This document shows positions 42,755 to 54,013 of a stretch of DNA of 64,000 nucleotides, piece by piece. The position numbers and the translations under genes are program-made. Numbering within the stretch: position 1 is the first letter of the stretch; each line of letters begins with the position of its first letter. The stretch spans positions 319,501-383,500 of the forward strand of contig CALSFV010000311.1 of assembly GCA_943737045.1 (NCBI GenBank), in the 5' to 3' direction. The DNA comes from Parapristionchus giblindavisi. Its lineage: Eukaryota; Nematoda; Chromadorea; Rhabditida; Diplogasteridae. A model generated the notes under the pieces. That model did not search any database and was not told where the DNA came from. It was given only the letters and a program-made list of their open reading frames with translations.

Positions 42755-43345
42755 AAGTTCAAACTGATAAGATGTTTTCTTTTCTAGCATTCATAATCAC
42801 AGCAAAACAATTAAATCTTTCGACAACAACAAAATCAGCAAAAGATTATTACGGCATTGGGATCGGACCCATGACCGTCAAAAGTAAGCTCTGGCATCTT
42901 ATCCACTACACTACACAGTTAAATGGGATGGTTGATAGATGAGTTCATCAACCAATATGGATGGTATGTGTATAAAACACCACGAATTTCCCAAACAAAA
43001 AAATCCTGAAATGCTCATAACTTTCAAGCACAGCCAAATAAAAAATAAGTTCAGCATATCGCTGAAATAATGTCGTCGAGATCAGTCGATCGAGCTATTA
43101 AAAACCTTTACAATTAGCTTCGCTTTTGTTACAAATCAATCAACATTTTACAAAAATACTGATAAAAATATCGATCGGCCAATGATGCAGATGAATGACA
43201 TTTTAGGAAACTCTTCTATTGAAGGCTCGATACCAAAACCACACCCCGAAGAGCATAAGAGCTCCAAACTCGGCCGATTTTGGCGTAAAAAAAGTTTGAC
43301 GTCGTCTCTCGACGTTGAAAATGAAGATGCACATAAAATATGTAA
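42755..43345. repeat. Deleted relative of the 56877-58444 fold-back
   Basis: It contains TCGATACCAAAACCACA-CCCGAAGAGC and AAGTTTGACGTCGTCTCTCG, also found at 58205-58300 and, inverted, at 57000-57130. It also contains a tRNA-like module (42850-42915, minus strand: TAGTGTAGTGGATAAGATG and GGGTCCGATCCC), which corresponds to the one at 57425-57491. It adjoins or overlaps the 3' end of gene 4. Confidence 0.65.
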
Positions 43346-43590
43346 TTATGATACTTTTCATTAATTAGTAGTCCAAGATATATAGTCATTAGAGCAGAAT
43401 AAATTCCTATGAATATTGACAGTTCAACTATATGCCTGAACATCATCGATTAAACAGGAAAAATAAGGAAAACATACTCTTTTGCACTATCCGAGAATCG
43501 ATACGCAATGAACAAAATGCCAGTTCCAATGAGAAAGGCAACAAAGAAGGATCGATGCTGGTTGTTAGAGATGAATTTGGGAATTTTCAT
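43216..43590 (-). CDS. Gene 4: small two-exon membrane protein, 3' end overrun by repeat
   Basis: Exon 1 is 43478-43590 (start MKIPKFISNN). A 42-bp intron with GTATGT donor and TTCAG acceptor follows, then exon 2 from 43435 down. Each exon gives one hydrophobic helix: FFVAFLIGTGILFIAY (residues about 14-29) and IFIGIYSALMTIYLGLL (about 45-61), joined by a short charged loop. The frame then reads into the repeat at 43345 and stops at 43216 after 110 codons, so the native C-terminus is probably lost or lies elsewhere. An upstream in-frame start at 43689 is possible. The intron size is typical of nematodes. The family is not recognised, and it could be a gene fragment. Confidence 0.5.
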
Positions 43591-44344
43591 TATAGAAAAA
43601 ATGAACCGAGCGAAAGAAGGGATAAGAAAAGAATGAAGTGGAGAATCATGTGTAGAGTAATGGCTAAGATAATTGGGGATAATGTACAATGACGATTATG
43701 AATTAGCTATATGAGAATAATACTATGCTAAATAGATTAAATTACACTACACAACACTAACCAATTTATCAACCTTACGCGCTTTCATTGATCCATTCGG
43801 ATAACAAAGAACCCCTTCCTTACAAAACTGTTTCTCTATTTTTTTTATATATAGACAGAAGAGAATTTGATCAGCGATCAAGGGTATCATAAATAAGAGT
43901 AGAAGAGACGAAAGATCAGAGATTTTAAAAAAATCAAATCTCTGAACTTTGATCTCAGAATAGAGAGATGCTGTATGAATCGAGTTTTTGATGTTTGATC
44001 TTTGCGTATTCGATCTTTGATCTTTGGTCTTTGGTCATTTTTCGCACAATTTTCCTCAAAATCACTACGAAAAGTTGTTTCATTCTATCTCAGATGATCA
44101 AAAACGGTTTCTTTTATATACTATGATGTTCAGGATTAGCGATAATACGTTTTAGAGATTTTATGTATCAAAGATCATTGAACAGTGTGGAAGACCCAGA
44201 GATCCAGAGACCCAGAGATAAGTTCGATAAAATAGCATCAAATTTTCAAAGTTTACGGATTCTTTCGATATGTGCATGCGACGATGGGCAATAATAAGCA
44301 GGTAAATTCCACCAAGTGCCATCTCGATCCAAAACCGTGAGGTC

Positions 44345-44530
44345 AAGAAAAACATCGATCAATAATGGTTGGTTACCGTAACTTTTTACCGTACCCCTGA
44401 TGACATTCAGGGTTTTCCACTTGGGACCCAACACACCCCAAAATTGACGTCGAAGCGCGCGTCGCCAAATGTAACGTTTTTTTACGTGACGGCGTAGGCG
44501 CGTCAGGCAAATGTAACGAAGCATTAGCGA
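44345..44530. repeat. CGTTACATTTGCC family fragment (copy 4)
   Basis: It contains GTTACGGTAACC..TTATTGATCG, GGGTTTTCCACTTGGGACCCAA, GGCGTAGGCGCGTCAGG and CAAATGTAACG, shared with 8109-8465 and 31208-31332. Confidence 0.6.
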
Positions 44531-44583
44531 GAATGCAGATATGACGAACCCAAACTCCTTCTGCAAGCTCATGCCACCACATA

Positions 44584-46176
44584 CAGTGCGGGACATAATG
44601 ATATGACACCCCTAAAATTTTGGGATTCTGGCCGAATTTTGAATGGAAATCAAAAGAGGTATATTCCATTTGTATCCACTCCTTGGATAACCAAGGTAGC
44701 CCACGTATGAGGAAATTCAATTTCCCGGTCAACGAGAGAATAATGATTTTCCGAAATTTTGACGGGACATAATGATATGACACCCTGATTTTTTCATGAG
44801 CATATATATTTTTTCAAACTTCTGCATAACAGCAATGGATCAACAACAGGTTAGTAACCAATGTTATGGTCTTGCTCGAGATTGAGCCGAAGATCCGAAT
44901 GGGCATGCTTCCACAGATCGCAGAAATCACTTGAGGCTCGATGCAGTCCCACTCATTTTTGATGGCATTCTTCAACTCGGCAACGGATGCATACTGTTCG
45001 TTGTCCTTGTGCACACGACTAACCAGGATTCCCCACATGTTCTACATGGGGTTTGCATCGTGGTTGCCCGTAGGGCATGGAAGAACTGGGATGTTCTTAA
45101 CTTCGAACAATGGTTTTGAGGCGAGTTGGTGGCGAAGGAGGCGCCGTCTTTCTGGAAGATCAGATGGCTGGCACGGCTCTTCCTCATGAACAGAACGAGG
45201 GTAGTCTGGTGCATCACCCGATACTCTCCATGGGCAATCCTGCTGGAGCGGAAGGAGATGGGCGGCTTGTTGAATTTTAAGAACGCGCCCAAAAAATGAC
45301 CGAAGTTCATCCTGCAGAGATATCGCGGTTCCTTGAGGAAACCAAGTCAGAAGCAGTTATAGCCGTCCGGACTATCGGGGTTGAACTTCTTCCCATCGGT
45401 GAATGCGATCAGAAACTGATATTTTGAATTATTTTGAAAAAAAATATCATGTACCTTACTAGGGCGTGTTCTTAAAATTCAACAAGCCGCCCATCTCCTT
45501 CCGCTCCAGCAGGATGGACCATGGAGATTATCGGGTGATGCACCAGATTACCCTCGTTCTGTTCATGAGGAAGAGCCGTGTCAGCCATCTGATCTCCCAG
45601 AAAGACGGCGCCTCCTTCGCCACCAACTCCCCTCAAAACCATTGTTCGAAGTAATGAACATCCCAGTTCTTCCATGTCCTACGGGCAACCTCGATGCAAA
45701 CCCCATGTAGAACAGTTGGGGCATCCTGGTTAGTCGTGTGCACAAGGACAACGAACAGTATGCATCCGTTGCCGAGTTGAAGAATGCCATCAAAAATGAG
45801 TGGGACTGCATCGAGCCTCAAGTGATTTCTGCGATCTGTGGAAGCATGCCCATTCGGATCTTCGGCTCAATCTCGAGCAAGACCATAACATTGGTTACTA
45901 ACCTGTTGTTGATCCATTGCTGTTATGCAGAAGTTTGAAAAAATATATATGCTCATGAAAAAATCAGGGGAAAAATCAGGGATATCATTATGTCCCGTTA
46001 AAATTTCGGAAAATCATTATTTTCTCGTTGCCCGGGAAATTGAATTTCCTCATTCGTGGGCTACCTTAGTTATCCGAGGAGTGGATACAAATGGAATATA
46101 CCTCTTTTGATTTACATTCAAAATTCGGCCAGAATCCCAAAATTTTAGGGGTGTCATATCATTATGTCCCGCACTG
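44584..46176. mobile_element. Inverted pair of Tc1-like 3' halves (palindromic element)
   Basis: The outer ends CAGTGCGGGACATAATGATAT and its complement are flanked by TA (44582-44583 and 46177-46178). The arms 44584-45289 and 45465-46176 are almost identical inverted copies. Each encodes the distal half of a Tc1-family transposase pointing outward: the D-region (HLIFQKDGASFATN), MWGILV and YASVAELKNAIKNEWD, then CGSMPIRIFGSI. A 175-bp spacer joins them. Neither arm has the HTH domain or first catalytic Asp. This structure arises when an element loses its 5' half and gains an inverted copy of its 3' half. Confidence 0.88.
44814..45310 (-). pseudogene. Tc1-like transposase C-terminal half (left arm)
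   Basis: There are two overlapping minus-strand frames: 44972-45310 with FQKDGASFATN and the following block, and 44814-45038 with MWGILVSR, SVAELKNAIKNEWDCIEPQ and SMPIRIFGSI. A frameshift separates them. The order and spacing match the DD34E-type Tc1 catalytic domain after its first Asp. The mirror copy is at 45466-45938 (+). Confidence 0.8.
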
Positions 46177-46209
46177 TACTACAACTGTGCATGATTTGGG
46201 CCCGATCGG

Positions 46210-46750
46210 TTCATTGAAATTTGACCCTATTCAAGATATTCTAGAAAATGCGTTTTTTTAACTAGCAATTGTTGTGCAATTATTTATTTATTTATTTATT
46301 TATCCATCAGTCAAAATCAAGAATAATGAATGAATGAAGCAATAAGGGAGTGATGGAATTCCGTCGCTTAAGCGATTTCGGTTAGGGAGTGGCAGCTTTA
46401 GCTGAGTAATGATATTAAGGTCGAATACGAGATTGAGTTATAATATTGTGAGGGGGCAAATTTATTTCAATGTAATCGATTCACAACGAAACATTGATCT
46501 TTGCTTTATCCAATGTTTTTTCTTAAATTATTTGTTAATAATGTTAAAGGAAAGGACAACAAATGAAAAATCAAAAAGGTTTATCTGAAATATTCATCAT
46601 TGAAAAATACGCATTCTGAAATACGAAACTGCTCATCGATATTTCCGATATCGGAATCGGAATGATCGAAAAAAATCCGGATCATTGAAATACTCCGAAA
46701 TCATAGATAGCCTGCTGGAATAACACAGAAAAAATTTTGGATTCATGGAT
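46210..46750. repeat. Fold-back arm fragment interrupted by a LINE-like tail
   Basis: TTTGACCCTATTCAAGATATTC, CACTAGCAATTGTT-like words and GATATCGGAATCGGAATGATCG match 49110-49410. Between them, 46265-46470 is an inserted segment beginning with a TTTA-run and ending in unrelated sequence, probably the 3' tail of a LINE in reverse. Confidence 0.5.
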
Positions 46751-46766
46751 ATTATAGAGAATAAAG

Positions 46767-47118
46767 TGTTAGGGATGCTCCCTATTTCCCTATCCTAGGC
46801 TAACAGCCTTACCCTATCCCCCTTTCCCCCTTTTCGACCCCTAAACCCCTTTACATTTTATTAGAATGATTTCTACACCATGTTGTACTTTCTTTGTCTT
46901 AGAATTAGTTCATCTCTCTTTGTCTTTTAATTTTATTAGTATTGCATATATATAGAGGCTTTTTGCCATTATCGGTCTTCCCTGCTCTTCGCGCCCCTCT
47001 CTCTCTCGTCTCTCTCGTGTAGTTTGCGTTGTGTTGGTTGAAGATAAAGGTTTAAGGTAGTCTTGAGTATCTGTACTTAACCGCAAGTCTAAAGAACCCG
47101 GCCATTGTTATCATTACA
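46767..47118. repeat. Probable solo LTR (TG...CA) with 4-bp TSD
   Basis: The segment starts TGTTAGGGATGCTCCC and ends TGTTATCATTACA. AAAG precedes it (46763-46766) and follows it (47119-47122). Inside are a TATATATAGAGGC promoter-like box (about 46946), a CT-rich block and a transcribed-looking 3' part. No gag/pol or primer-binding site is next to it, so it would be a recombined single LTR. The call rests on structure alone. Confidence 0.5.
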
Positions 47119-47122
47119 AAAG

Positions 47123-48504
47123 TCTCGAGGGACTATTCGGTGTGTGACTTATGAGGTGTAAGACTAGCAAATACGATTTATAATTGATTATATACAATTT
47201 TATCGTTTAAGGAGACTAGAAATACAAAAGATATATAATGAATAAAGAGTAGGTTTCAACAATACAAGCTTTGATGATGACGTCGTAGACGAGTAGTTAG
47301 GACATCATTGGTTGATTCCCATTAGGAAATCTCACTACTCGCACCTCAAACTTGGGTAATAAAACACGATAACGAAACAGAGAGCAAATGGGGAACGAAA
47401 GATTCATACAACAATAAGATGAATAGCGAAAGAGCAAAAGGGGCAAATCTATCAAAGGGACAAAAAGGTGATAGGAATGCAGGAACAGAAGACGACATCG
47501 AGACGACGAGCGAGAAGAGAGCAAAAAGGACATCAATGAACGAACGCTAAGAAGACGAACATCGAGAGAGGAAAAGGAAAGGAAAGGACATCAACGAGCG
47601 AAAGACTAGCGTTGATAGATTATAGACAAACAGAATATATGGACAAATTGTGAGAGATACACGATATATTCGGACTTGACGACCAATAAATGGTGAGAGA
47701 AAAAGAGGTAAACGTGAGATTAGTATAAAAAACACTATCTGAGAGAATTCAACAACTCGGATATTTTTTGGTATCGATGAAAAATAGATTTTTCTGTTTT
47801 GTGTGTGATAATTACAGGCTCCATGAGTGTAGTTCACTGGTACTTGGAAATTCCTTCCAATTGAAAATTCGCTTCAGGAAGTGACCACACAACGGTTTGG
47901 CGCCTTTTCCTAAAAAGTTTATTTCGAATCCAATCGATTCGGGAGTGGCCGCTATCGACCCCTTGGCTAATTATAAGAAACTATTGTCAAGGAGAGTTTT
48001 TCGATCAACGGTCAACGAAGGCTGGAATTCGGGAATTTTCGAAATAATTTTCACATTAAATTAATTCTCACTATTTTCCCATGGCGAATATAAATTTTTT
48101 ATTTGCTCAATAACTTCTACATGTGATAACACACCTTCAGTTTAAAAATCATAATTTTTTAAAAAGGTAATTATGTCGAACGAATCATTTTATAACGAAA
48201 GTCGTGAATTAAGGTGTGCTCCTACAGTAATCCCTATTCGGTTAATTTTGTTTTTCGCTAGTTTTGAGCATATTTTCAGCGGTTGTCTTTACAATGTTAG
48301 ACGTATATGATTATTCAGCACCATCAGAGTACAGCTGCACGGTATATAAGATGGCCACATTGCTGATCGCACTTGTACTGTAAATGTTATTCACTTTCGT
48401 AAACGAGCCAGCTTGCGGCGTAGTTATCATATTCATGCCGTTCTGTGCTCTTTCTTGTCGGTTTTATAGACTGATCAGAGAATAACAGAGAGCACGTAAA
48501 TTAC
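47123..48504. other. Intergenic DNA without a supported gene
   Basis: 47380-47610 is purine-rich with GACATC-AACGA-CGA repeats on the plus strand. Open frames on its complement are serine/leucine-rich and look like composition artefacts. 48120-48220 has a weak inverted pair (AACACACCTTCAG / GAATTAAGGTGTGC). The rest shows nothing I recognise. Confidence 0.4.
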
Positions 48505-48556
48505 AGTACACGTACACCTGATAGGCGAATTCGAAATCCCTGAAATTATTAATTAT
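48505..48556 (-). repeat. Fifth, partial copy of the gene 3 repeat exon
   Basis: Read on the minus strand it runs AATTAATAATTTCAG, then GGATTTCGAATTCGCCTATC and AGGTGTACG. This is the intron end and first half of the gene 3 72-nt exon (DFEFAYQV). It lies 12 kb from the others in inverted orientation, cut at 48557 by a fold-back element. Confidence 0.8.
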
Positions 48557-50609
48557 CACGGATCTCCTGTAAGAATGAAAGAAGCCAACCGACAGTTTTT
48601 AAATTTTTCTCACCGATTTGGATGAGATTTATATGATTGACCATAATGACGTAAAGGAAAGGCCTAGGCACTTGATTTCGCCAAATTTGCATTTTTATCG
48701 ATTTTTTTATCTTCCACTTCGGGCAGCCATATCTCGTTTAATTTTCGACCTACAGCAAGAAATTTTTTTTTCCAGTCGACTCGAAATGAACTGTTCTAGA
48801 AGTTACTCAACAAAGGATACGTGCAAAAACTCTATCTTCTACCTGTTTTCTTCGATAAACTGATTTTTTGAGTACAATATGCTAATTTTCTCAAAATTTT
48901 TCCACAAAGGATACGATTTTTATTCGCGATTCTGATTCTCCATCCTCGAATTGAGGTACATACTTTTTTTCTCAGAGGGGAATCGGACTTAGCGTTATTT
49001 TCACTAAAAAAACAATTCCTATCCCATCTCTGTTCATTTTATGCAAATTTGCAATCAATGTATACCAATCGAAAGCTCTCGACGAGCTCTACAAAAATGA
49101 CTTAGTATTACAAGTCATGAAATTTGACCGTATTCAAGATATTTTAAAAAATCCGTTTTTTTCACTAGCAATTGTTCTGCAATGTAATCGATGCATAACG
49201 AAACGGCGTTCTTTGCGTTCACCAATGTGTTTTGCTTATATTATTTGTCAATATTGTTATAGTAAAGAACAACACATAAAAGAGCAAAGATATTTATGTC
49301 TATCTTAGATATTCAAGGAATCATTGGAAAATACACATTCTGAAACTATTCATCTATATTTCCGATATCGGAATCGGAATGATCGAAAAAAATATCCGGA
49401 TCATCGAAATACTCTTTGAGATCACTGTGAAGGAAATCATAGATAGGAAATCATAGACAATCCGATATATATTGAATCATTGCGGACCTCTCCACCGCTA
49501 GGCCTTGCCAACCTAACCTGTCATTGATCGCCGTTTGATCTTTGATACAGAGTCTTTTCTGAGCTGCACTTCCCCTCCTCCCCTTTACCCCCCCCCTCTC
49601 CCGTTTATTTCTATCTATCCCACAAGCTCTTTTTATCTGTTATTTCAAATGTTGTCGCATCTTATTGATGTATGATAAATTAAATTAAATTAGATAGCCT
49701 CAGCAGTTCTCTCTCTATCATCCTCTTCTACCTCGACCTTCTCGTCGATCTGAATACCTTCATCCTTAACTTGCTCATCAAAAAAAAATCAAATCAAATC
49801 AAATAAAATCAAGATGGTGTCCTCCTTGAATTCGAAACGAAAATCTTTGCTCTTTTATGTGTTGTTCTTTACTATAACAATATTAACAAATAATATAAGC
49901 AAAACACATAGGTGGACGCAAAGATCACCGTTTCGTTGCGAATCGATTACATTGCAGAACAATTGCTAGTGAAAAAAACGGATTTTTTAAAATATCTTGA
50001 ATACGGTCAAATTTCATGACTTGTAATACTAAGTCATTTTTGTAGAGCTCGTCGAGAGCTTTCGATTGGTATACATTGATTGCAAATTTGCATAAAAAAT
50101 TAACAGAGATGGGATAAGAATTGTTTTTTAATGAAAATAACGCTGTCCGGATCCCCTCTGAGAAACGGTATCGGGTGCCGCGAATTATGACGGCTGAAGT
50201 ATGTACGTACCTCAATTCGAGGATGGAGAATCAGAATCGCGAATAAAAATCGTATCCTTTGTGGAAAAATTTTGAGAAAATTAGCATATTGTACTCAAAA
50301 AATCAGTTTTTCGAAGAAAACAGGTAGAAGATGGCGTTTTTACACGTATCCTTTCTTGAGTAACTTCTAGAACAGTTCATTTCGAGTCGATTGGAAAAAA
50401 AATTTCTTGCTGTAGGTCAAAAATTGAGTGAGATATGGCTGCCCGAAGTGGAAGATCAAAAAATCGATAAAAATGCAAATTTGGCGAAACCAAGTGCCTA
50501 GGCCTTCTCCTTTACGTCATTATGGTCAATCATATAAATCTCATCCAAATCGGTGAGAAAAATTTAAAAACTGTCGGTTTGCTTCTTTCATTCTTACAGG
50601 AGATCCGTG
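48557..50609. mobile_element. 2.05-kb fold-back 'A', TIR CACGGATCTCCTGTAAGAATG
   Basis: The arms 48557-49303 and 49848-50609 are inverted copies ending CACGGATCTCCTGTAAGAATG. The 545-bp loop holds an acidic coding remnant on the minus strand (about 49690-49785) that ends with a stop. The terminal word resembles CACGGGTCTCCTGTAACAGTG of elements B (53988-55426) and C (60458-62421), so the three belong to one group. Its left flank is the gene 3 exon scrap and its right flank is a LINE. Confidence 0.85.
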
Positions 50610-51331
50610 TTAATCATTCTACCTATCCTACACCTGTCTTGTCTTCCCACCCAAGATCACAGCGCATCGACTATATCGATTTTTCCCCAATTAGAATAAC
50701 CAACGTCATAAGCAAGTTGCCTAATAAGATTTCTCGATCTCCTGATGGTATTACCTATGCTTTCTTGAAAAAAACTGCCTCTCAAATCTCTATTCCATTG
50801 TCCATTCTCTTCAACTGGTTCATGCTTCACTCTTGTTCCGCGTCTGCCTGGCTTACCGCTATTGTTTGCCCCATTTACAAACGGAAAGGCGCCAAGCATG
50901 ATGTTAATAATTGTCGCCCCATATCTATTACGAGTGCATGTTGCAAGGTTATGGAAAGACTGATTTGTAAAGATATCACTGCGTTTCTAACCACCAATGA
51001 TCTCTTGCCTACTGAACAGCATGGGTTCAGAGGTAGAAGATCATGTAGTTCGTGCCTTCTCTCAAGCTTTTCCTCGTGGCACAAGAACCTAGATAAGAAA
51101 AACTTTATATCTGTAGCATTTATCGACTTCAGTAAGGCTTTTGATACATTGCCCCTTAATTTGCTTGTTCATAAATGTGAATCTATCGGTATCACGGGAT
51201 GTCTTCTCAAATGGATTAGCTCCTTCCTTCATAATCGCACCCAATCAGTTATAATAGGTGAGACAATGTCTAATCCTTTCAATGTTATTAGTGGAGTCCC
51301 TCAAGGATCATGTCTTGGCCCCCTCCTTTTC
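50610..51331 (+). pseudogene. LINE reverse transcriptase, N-terminal part of RT domain
   Basis: The open frame contains, in order, RT landmarks: SPDGITYAFLKK, NNCRPISITSACCKVMERL, EQHGFRGRRSC, FIDFSKAFDTL (first catalytic Asp) and GVPQGSCLGPLLF. This is the arrangement of CR1/jockey-type non-LTR retrotransposons. It is broken at 51331 by a fold-back element, and the same frame resumes at 53151. No endonuclease domain precedes it: the upstream boundary is element A at 50609, so the 5' end is missing. Confidence 0.9.
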
Positions 51332-53142
51332 GGGGGTATGACAAAACCGCAACGACAAAAGCGCAACTCGCCAAAAACGACAAAAGCGCAAAAATAATAA
51401 GCGCAAGCGACAAAAGCGCAACTCGCGATAACTTCGACCAGAGTTGTCCAATCATGGTCAGGTTGGCCTTTTTGAACTCCTTAGCCTCATATTCCAAGAG
51501 TTGACTACACGATTAGAAATGAAAATTGCCAATTTCATTTCTAATCGTGTAGTCAACTCTTGGAATCAGCTTAATAATAATATTATAATATGTCCTTCTG
51601 TAAAATCTTTCCGAAAATCCATCGCTTCATTACCATCGTTGTAGGAATTTCTTTTTATTTGTAATTTTCATCTTTGCTACCCAAGTCGTAGCATCGTATT
51701 TATGCGTACTCCACTATCAAATATTTGATCAGAAATTATACTTTACTTTCGCACCGCATAAAGTATATTATTATATTATTATTATTATAGCTATTACGTC
51801 AGTAATTGATCTTTGATCTCTAGCTCCTCAACGACAAAAGCGCAACTCGAGCTATCTCGGCTTAGAGAGATGCTAGGCACTTCGGGGTGGGCTCATACGA
51901 AACCTCGGGGCCTCGGCCATCCCGTTACAAGTTGATCTTTGATCTCTGGCCTCTCAACGACAAAAGCGCAACTCGAGCTATCTCGGCTCAGAGTGATACT
52001 AGACTCTTCGGGATTGGCTCATACGAAGCCTCAGGACCTGCGCCATCACGCATTGTAAACTACCGTAATCTACCGTAACCTGGTTCGGTGGGTCAGATCA
52101 AGTGCGATGGGTCAGATTTAAGTAAAAATTGTCCAAATGGTTACTATGTGCGTGGTGTGATTATGAGTTATTGTGAACTACCGTAATCTACCGTAACCCG
52201 GTTCGGTGGGTCAGATCAAGTGCGATGAGTCAGATTTCACTAAAAATTGTCCAAATGGTTACTATGTGCGTGGCATGATTATGAGTTATTGTGAACTACC
52301 GTAATCTACCGTAACCCGGTTCGGTGGGTCAGATCAAGTGCGATGGGTCAGATTTCACTAAAAATTGTCCAAATGGTTACTATGTGCGTGGCATGATTAT
52401 GAGTTATTGTAAACTACCGTAACCCGGTTCGGTGGGTCAGATCAAGTGCGATGGGTCAGATTTCATTAAAAATTGTCCAAGTGGTACAAACCACATACCA
52501 CGCACATACATCATCATACCACGCACATAGTAACGATTTGGACAATTTTTAGTGAAATCTGACCCATCGCACTTGATCTGACCCACCGAACCGGGTTACG
52601 GTAGATTACGGTAGTTCACAATAACTCATAATCACACCACGCACATAGTAACCATTTGGACAATTTTTACTTAAATCTGACCCATCGCACTTGATCTGAC
52701 CCACCGAACCAGGTTACGGTAGATTACGGTAGTTTACAATGCGTGATGGTGCAGGTCCTGAGGCTTCGTATGAGCCAATCCCGAAGAGTCTAGTATCACT
52801 CTGAGCCGAGATAGCTCGAGTTGCGCTTTTGTCGTTGAGAGGCCAGAGATCAAAGATCAACTTGTAACGGGATGGCCGAGGCCCCGAGGTTTCGTATGAG
52901 CCCACCCCGAAGTGCCTAGCATATCTCTAAGCCGAGATAGCTCGAGTTGCGCTTTTGTCGTTGAGGAGCTAGAGATCAAAGATCAATTACTGACGTAATA
53001 GCCATGAGGCTGAGGAGTTCAAAAAGGCCAACCTGACCACGATTGGACAACTCTGGTCGAAGTTATCGCGGGTTGCGCTTTTGTCGCTTGCGCTTTTTTC
53101 ACCCCATTTGCGCTTTTGTCGTTGCGGTTTTGTCATACTCCC
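51332..53142. mobile_element. 1.8-kb fold-back inserted in LINE RT, 8-bp TSD
   Basis: The ends are GGGGGTATGACAAAACCGC and GCGGTTTTGTCATACTCCC. TCCTTTTC is duplicated at 51324-51331 and 53143-53150. Removing the element and one copy restores the LINE reading frame. The inside has CGACAAAAGCGCAACTCG units, an unrelated LINE tail (about 51480-51790) and the inverted CCGGTTCGGTGGGTCAG array at 52060-52720, so it is itself composite. Termini and duplication length resemble the 38346-38997 element. Confidence 0.9.
52060..52720. repeat. Inverted tandem array of CCGGTTCGGTGGGTCAG units
   Basis: Four units run forward (GGTTCGGTGGGTCAGATCAAGTGCG starting about 52083, 52201, 52320 and 52427). They meet near 52500, and two run in reverse (about 52560-52720). 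Units are about 107-119 bp. The core is shared with the 107-bp array at 21240-21860, whereas the spacer halves differ. Confidence 0.85.
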
Positions 53143-53150
53143 TCCTTTTC

Positions 53151-54013
53151 TCATTGTACATTTCGGACGTTGCATCCGTGTTGCCCCAAAATGTTCAATG
53201 TTATATTTACGCAGATGATCTCAAAGTCTTCTCTGTCAATAACCCTATCGCCTTGCAAACTGCATTAGATTCAATTCACGCATGGAGTGCCCATTGGGGA
53301 CTCACAATGTCTCGCACGAAAACAGTCATAATGTGCATGTGCCCGAATCACCCCCCATTCAATTTTTCGATCAACAACACCTTTCTACCCTGCGTCACTG
53401 AGATCAAAGATCTCGGTGTCACATATTCAAATACTTTGCATTTCACTGAACATATTAGCAACATACAGTGAAAAAAGCTAAAGCTCGCTCCTGCTACATC
53501 CTTCGTTCTTTCACTTCAAAAAGCCCAGTTGTCTATACCCGTCTATTTTGCACTTATGTCCGTCCACTGCTCGAATACTGTTCTGAAGTGTGGAACCCCA
53601 TGTCGTCGTCTTTGAATGCCCTAATTGAATCAGTACTTATCAGATACTCCAGATTGGTATGTAAACGCTGTCGTCTACCGTACACCTCGTATGAGGATCG
53701 TCTACGAGCCTTGGACCTCCCTACTTTAGAAACCCGTAGAACAATTATTGATCTTACTGTAGCATTCAAGATCATTCATAATTTTATTGATATTGACCCC
53801 CGTAGCATCATTATATTTTCCAACACTTTGAATTTTACTCGAGGTCATCAACTTAGAATTTGTATGAACCCTTCATCTAGTACACGCTATCTATCATTTT
53901 TTTCAAATCGTGTTGTCCGTAAATGGAATAATTTGGATCGAACTATTGTCACATCAATCTCTCCTCAAGTGTTTAGTAATTCTATAACACGGGTCTCCGG
54001 TAAAAGTGTATGA
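53151..54013 (+). pseudogene. LINE reverse transcriptase, distal part (YADD) and C-terminal domain
   Basis: The frame picks up directly from 51331 with SLYISDVAS, then CYIYADDLKVF, the catalytic YADD box, and MSRTKTVIMCMC. A frameshift near 53465 (HISNIQ stop, then KKAKARSCYILRSF in another frame) shows decay. The rest has VRPLLEYCSEVWNP, YSRLVCKRC, LDLPTLETRR and SNRVVRKWNNLD. Element B interrupts it from 53988. The 3' tail, ending in an ATT run, is at 55431-55560. Confidence 0.9.

Noticed and set aside
47297..47837. Minus-strand Ser/Leu-rich frames as a membrane protein
   Set aside because: They are the complement of a purine-rich simple-sequence tract, with no splice or domain evidence.
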